A stretch of 7,103 nucleotides of DNA from Minisyncoccota bacterium. GTDB lineage: Bacteria > Patescibacteriota > Minisyncoccia > Phycocordibacterales > UBA9973. How positions within the stretch are numbered: position 1 is the first letter of the stretch; the number at the start of each line of letters is the position of its first letter. The stretch covers positions 1 to 7,103 of the forward strand of contig JAGOVD010000023.1 of the NCBI GenBank assembly GCA_018060905.1, in the 5' to 3' direction. Position numbers and translations under genes: made by a program. Below the pieces are notes generated by a model. That model saw only the letters and a program-made list of their open reading frames with translations, searched no databases and was not told where the DNA came from. Shown here in pieces: positions 5,778-7,103 of the stretch.

Positions 5778-5811
5778 AACTGTTACCTAGTACCTTCCAC
5801 CTCTCACCTAA
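5777..5811 (-). repeat. Heptamer array 2 (five 7-bp units), 5' side of the four-helix-bundle gene
   Basis: Read on the minus strand from 5811: TTAGGTG, AGAGGTG, GAAGGTA, CTAGGTA, ACAGTTA. AGGT recurs every 7 bp. The first unit contains the ssb stop (TAG, 5810-5808), and the last ends in the A of the ATG of the four-helix-bundle gene. It is inverted relative to array 1. Confidence 0.7.
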
Positions 5812-6275
5812 AAAGGTATGTCTTCGAGGTTAATTTCTTCATCAGGGTACTCGATGGTATCGAGATCTGCTGGTGCATCCTTTTGAGGCGCTTCTTGGTC
5901 GCTCATTCCAGATGCGGCTGGGGTGAAGTTGCCACTAGGCGCTCCGCCTGCCTTGGGACCAAACTGAAAGCTTTCAAGGACGATCTCTGTCCGGTACTTT
6001 TTTGTACCATCGGCAGCGTCCCATGAACGAGTCTGGATACGGCCTTCAACATAGAGCGATGAACCCTTTTTGCAGTACTGCGCGAGGACTTCAGCTTGCT
6101 TGGCAAATGCCACAACGTTGTGGTATTCGACTGCTTCTTTCTTGCCACCTTGCGCATCTTTCCAGGTACGATTGGTCGCCATCGAGAGGCTTGCAACCTT
6201 TGTCCCTGTCGGCAATGACTTTAGTTCCGGATCTCGAGTGAGGTTACCGATGAGAAATACTTTGTTGAGATACAT
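5808..6275 (-). CDS. ssb: Single-stranded DNA-binding protein SSB
   Basis: SSB coats single-stranded DNA during replication, repair and recombination and recruits partners through its C-terminal tip. The 155 residues are a normal length. The OB-fold covers about 1-107 and opens with MYLNKVFLIGNLTRDPELK. Family blocks include VASLSMATNRTWKD (27-40), EYHNVVAFAKQAEVLAQYCKKG (50-71), LYVEGRIQTRSW (74-85), and YRTEIVLESFQFG (94-106). The Gly/Ala/Pro linker at about 108-135 is short, followed by an acidic segment and the tip NLEDIPF, equivalent to the DDDIPF tip of E. coli. ATG 6275 is the standard start, but no Shine-Dalgarno is visible (CTAACCCACAT upstream). It lies between rpsF and the four-helix-bundle gene, the usual place for ssb in this operon. 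Confidence 0.98.
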   Translation of the reverse strand: MYLNKVFLIGNLTRDPELKSLPTGTKVASLSMATNRTWKDAQGGKKEAVEYHNVVAFAKQAEVLAQYCKKGSSLYVEGRIQTRSWDAADGTKKYRTEIVLESFQFGPKAGGAPSGNFTPAASGMSDQEAPQKDAPADLDTIEYPDEEINLEDIPF

Positions 6276-6280
6276 ATGTG

Positions 6281-6315
6281 GGTTAGTAAGTAGTTAATAG
6301 TAAGTAGTAAGTAGA
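6281..6315 (+). repeat. Heptamer array 3 (five 7-bp units) in the rpsF-ssb gap
   Basis: Consecutive 7-mers read GGTTAGT, AAGTAGT, TAATAGT, AAGTAGT and AAGTAGA. It shares the 7-bp period and purine/T composition of the arrays flanking the four-helix-bundle gene, but has a different consensus. It occupies most of the 51-bp space between rpsF and ssb and contains no coding sequence. Confidence 0.65.
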
Positions 6316-6326
6316 GAACAAGACTA

Positions 6327-6857
6327 TTACAGCTCTTCTTTTTCTTCTGGTTCAGATGCGACTGGTGCTGCAGGAGTATCAATGTCGAGCTCGGGAAGTT
6401 TCTCGTGCTCGTCCTTTACCTCTTCAACCACTTCTTCGGTTGCAGATTCAAGTTCGGCAAGCTCTTCTTCGCTCATAAACACGTCACGCTTCGCATCTAC
6501 CTTTGGCTTCTTAAAGACAACCGTGTTCTCAACGTTTGTCTTCACTAGTATATACCGGATGAGGGCGAGGTTGCCATCGAGGACCTTTTTGAGGGCAACG
6601 AGTGCTGCAGGATCAGCGTCAAATTTGATCCAACCGAAATACCCCTGTGCGTACTTACTCTTCTTGCTTCCCACAGTCTTTTCCATGGTGTATGCGAGAT
6701 CGATGAATTCTGGTGCGCCTTCGCTCGTCACAGTACCGTCTATCTTTGTGATTGCTGCTTTGAGTGTGTCTACCTCGCCTCCTACTTCCACTTCTGGAGT
6801 TGTTGGGGTGATGAGGTAGCCGAGCTCATACAATCGTGTGTTTGCTTCTTCGGTCAT
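6327..6857 (-). CDS. rpsF: Small ribosomal subunit protein bS6, with a long acidic C-terminal tail
   Basis: bS6 pairs with bS18 on the 30S platform, and the bS6:bS18 complex represses its own mRNA in many bacteria. The bS6 fold covers about residues 8-118: LYELGYLITP (9-18), AITKIDGTVTSEGAP (35-49), LAYTMEK (54-60), and the YAQGYFGWIKFDAD block (69-82). LDGNLALIRYILVKT (93-107) completes the usual beta-alpha-beta pattern. Residues about 125-176 form a tail very rich in Glu and Asp with a Pro/Ala stretch near the end. At 176 residues the protein is longer than the usual 95-135 or so. The ATG at 6857 gives MTEEANTRLYELGY; no Shine-Dalgarno is present (AAGAATATTATT upstream). It is the first gene of the operon, preceded by a structured leader and a good promoter. 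Confidence 0.96.
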   Translation of the reverse strand: MTEEANTRLYELGYLITPTTPEVEVGGEVDTLKAAITKIDGTVTSEGAPEFIDLAYTMEKTVGSKKSKYAQGYFGWIKFDADPAALVALKKVLDGNLALIRYILVKTNVENTVVFKKPKVDAKRDVFMSEEELAELESATEEVVEEVKDEHEKLPELDIDTPAAPVASEPEEKEEL

Positions 6858-6881
6858 AATAATATTCTTTTTTAATAATTT

Positions 6882-6958
6882 AGGCCTATTTCGGACATAT
6901 CCTGTAGTAAGAGGGTCATTCGACTCCTCGGCACAAGGCCACTACAGGAAATAGGGCT
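6882..6958 (-). promoter_or_regulatory. Structured rpsF leader, probable S6:S18 autoregulatory RNA
   Basis: On the minus strand, P1 AGCCCUAUUU (6958-6949) pairs with AAAUAGGCCU (6891-6882), 9 of 10 positions. P2 CCUGUAGU (6948-6941) pairs perfectly with ACUACAGG (6908-6901). A 9-nt one-sided bulge AUAUGUCCG (6900-6892) lies between them on the 3' side and carries a CCG. The apical part contains GUGCCG and a hairpin GAGG-A-GUC/GAC-CCUC (6929-6911) with loop GAAU. Known rpsF leaders that bind the bS6:bS18 complex have an asymmetric loop with a conserved CCG, mimicking the complex's 16S rRNA site. Position, stem layout and CCG all agree. Binding is inferred. Confidence 0.7.
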
Positions 6959-6966
6959 ACGGGCAC

Positions 6967-6995
6967 ATACTACCCTATCTAAAGGGATTTGTAAA
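6967..6995 (-). promoter_or_regulatory. Promoter of the rpsF-ssb-rpsR operon
   Basis: On the minus strand, TTTACA (6995-6990, 5 of 6) and TAGTAT (6972-6967, 4 of 6) are separated by exactly 17 bp. The start site would be near 6960, at the first base or two before leader stem P1, so the transcript would begin with the structured leader. The promoter sits just 3 bp after the tatD stop. Confidence 0.6.
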
Positions 6996-6998
6996 ACA

Positions 6999-7103
6999 TT
7001 AGAGAGCAAACAAGTGCTCCGCGTTTTTGAGGAGCTGAGCTTCGGTTTCCTCGATTGAGAGACCTTTGATTTCGGCGATCTTTTTCACCACTTCGACAAC
7101 GTA
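6999..7103 (-). CDS. tatD: C-terminal end of a TatD-family metal-dependent hydrolase (DNase), partial
   Basis: Only the last 34 codons and the TAA are present; the gene continues past the right edge. The visible end reads YVVEVVKKIAEIKGLSIEET followed by EAQLLKNAEHLFAL. This matches the C-terminal helices of TatD-type TIM-barrel phosphohydrolases: a helix with IAEIKG, then S-EE, then N-x-x-x-LF-L as the last residues. Family members act as 3'-5' exonucleases or related hydrolases; the metal ligands lie outside the window. It is on the same strand as rpsF, but rpsF has its own promoter between them. The family call rests on a short stretch. Confidence 0.7.
   Translation of the reverse strand, partial: YVVEVVKKIAEIKGLSIEETEAQLLKNAEHLFAL

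Larger units (their letters stand above)
5395..5811. mobile_element. Possible S23/IVP cassette with inverted heptamer ends, inserted between ssb and rpsR
   Basis: The four-helix-bundle gene is bracketed by two arrays of 7-bp repeats pointing in opposite directions: NAGGTTN-type units at 5395-5429 on the plus strand, and NNAGGTN-type units at 5811-5777 on the minus strand. The two ends share AGGTAACAG followed by GTTAT or TTAT as inverted copies. Both arrays reach into stop codons, so the unit fits tightly between ssb and rpsR, which are usually adjacent or separated by rplI-type neighbours. No transposase and no clear target-site duplication is seen. The boundaries are inferred from the repeats. 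Confidence 0.35.

Noticed and set aside
5395..6315. Heptamer arrays as a CRISPR array or as a diversity-generating retroelement part.
   Set aside because: The units are 7 bp with no spacers and no cas genes. No reverse transcriptase, template repeat or variable repeat accompanies the Avd-like four-helix-bundle protein.

Overview
The window looks like a chromosomal housekeeping segment from a bacterium of the Candidate Phyla Radiation (Patescibacteria), most likely a parcubacterial lineage. This is judged from protein character and gene order: an elongation factor P with a divergent tip loop reading RKQQRKP, a small membrane-anchored Ig-like protein between ftsK and recA, tight gene packing, and almost no Shine-Dalgarno sequences. 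TGA appears to be an ordinary stop, since it ends the efp frame exactly where EF-P homologues end. No database search was possible, so the phylum is an inference.

Left half (1-4470, + strand): the ftsK DNA translocase gene is open at its 5' end. It is followed one base later by a 136-residue membrane-anchored Ig-like protein, then recA, then efp. The 298 bp between recA and efp hold two separate branched fold-back elements (A at 3582-3673, B at 3736-3849). They share one architecture: an outer stem with a tandem G.A mismatch, a left arm with a GACTG or GACCTG loop, a GAGNAG purine strand, and a 7-bp AT-rich hairpin with an ANCA tetraloop. Their outer stems are unrelated in sequence. This is the best candidate here for an undescribed structured RNA. 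A sits where a recA terminator would be; B would fill nearly the whole efp leader.

Middle (4470-5160): an AT-rich convergent zone. It holds two strong fold-back terminators, a probable 54-residue two-helix membrane protein on the minus strand, and a 90-residue minus-strand protein with an N-terminal membrane segment and no recognised family.

Right half (5190-6998, minus strand): the classic rpsF-ssb-rpsR operon (bS6, SSB, bS18). It has a good sigma70-type promoter and a leader that looks like the S6:S18 autoregulatory RNA, and it ends in an 18-bp perfect terminator stem that swallows the rpsR stop codon. A four-helix-bundle gene of the S23/IVP family sits between ssb and rpsR. It is bracketed by two inverted arrays of five degenerate 7-bp repeats that overlap the stop codon of ssb and its own stop codon, which suggests a small inserted cassette. 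A third 7-bp array fills the rpsF-ssb gap. The last 105 bp encode the C-terminus of a TatD-family hydrolase.

Together the genes cover chromosome segregation and division (FtsK), recombination and single-strand DNA handling (RecA, SSB), and translation (EF-P, bS6, bS18). The unusual content is in the non-coding RNA structures and repeat arrays between them.
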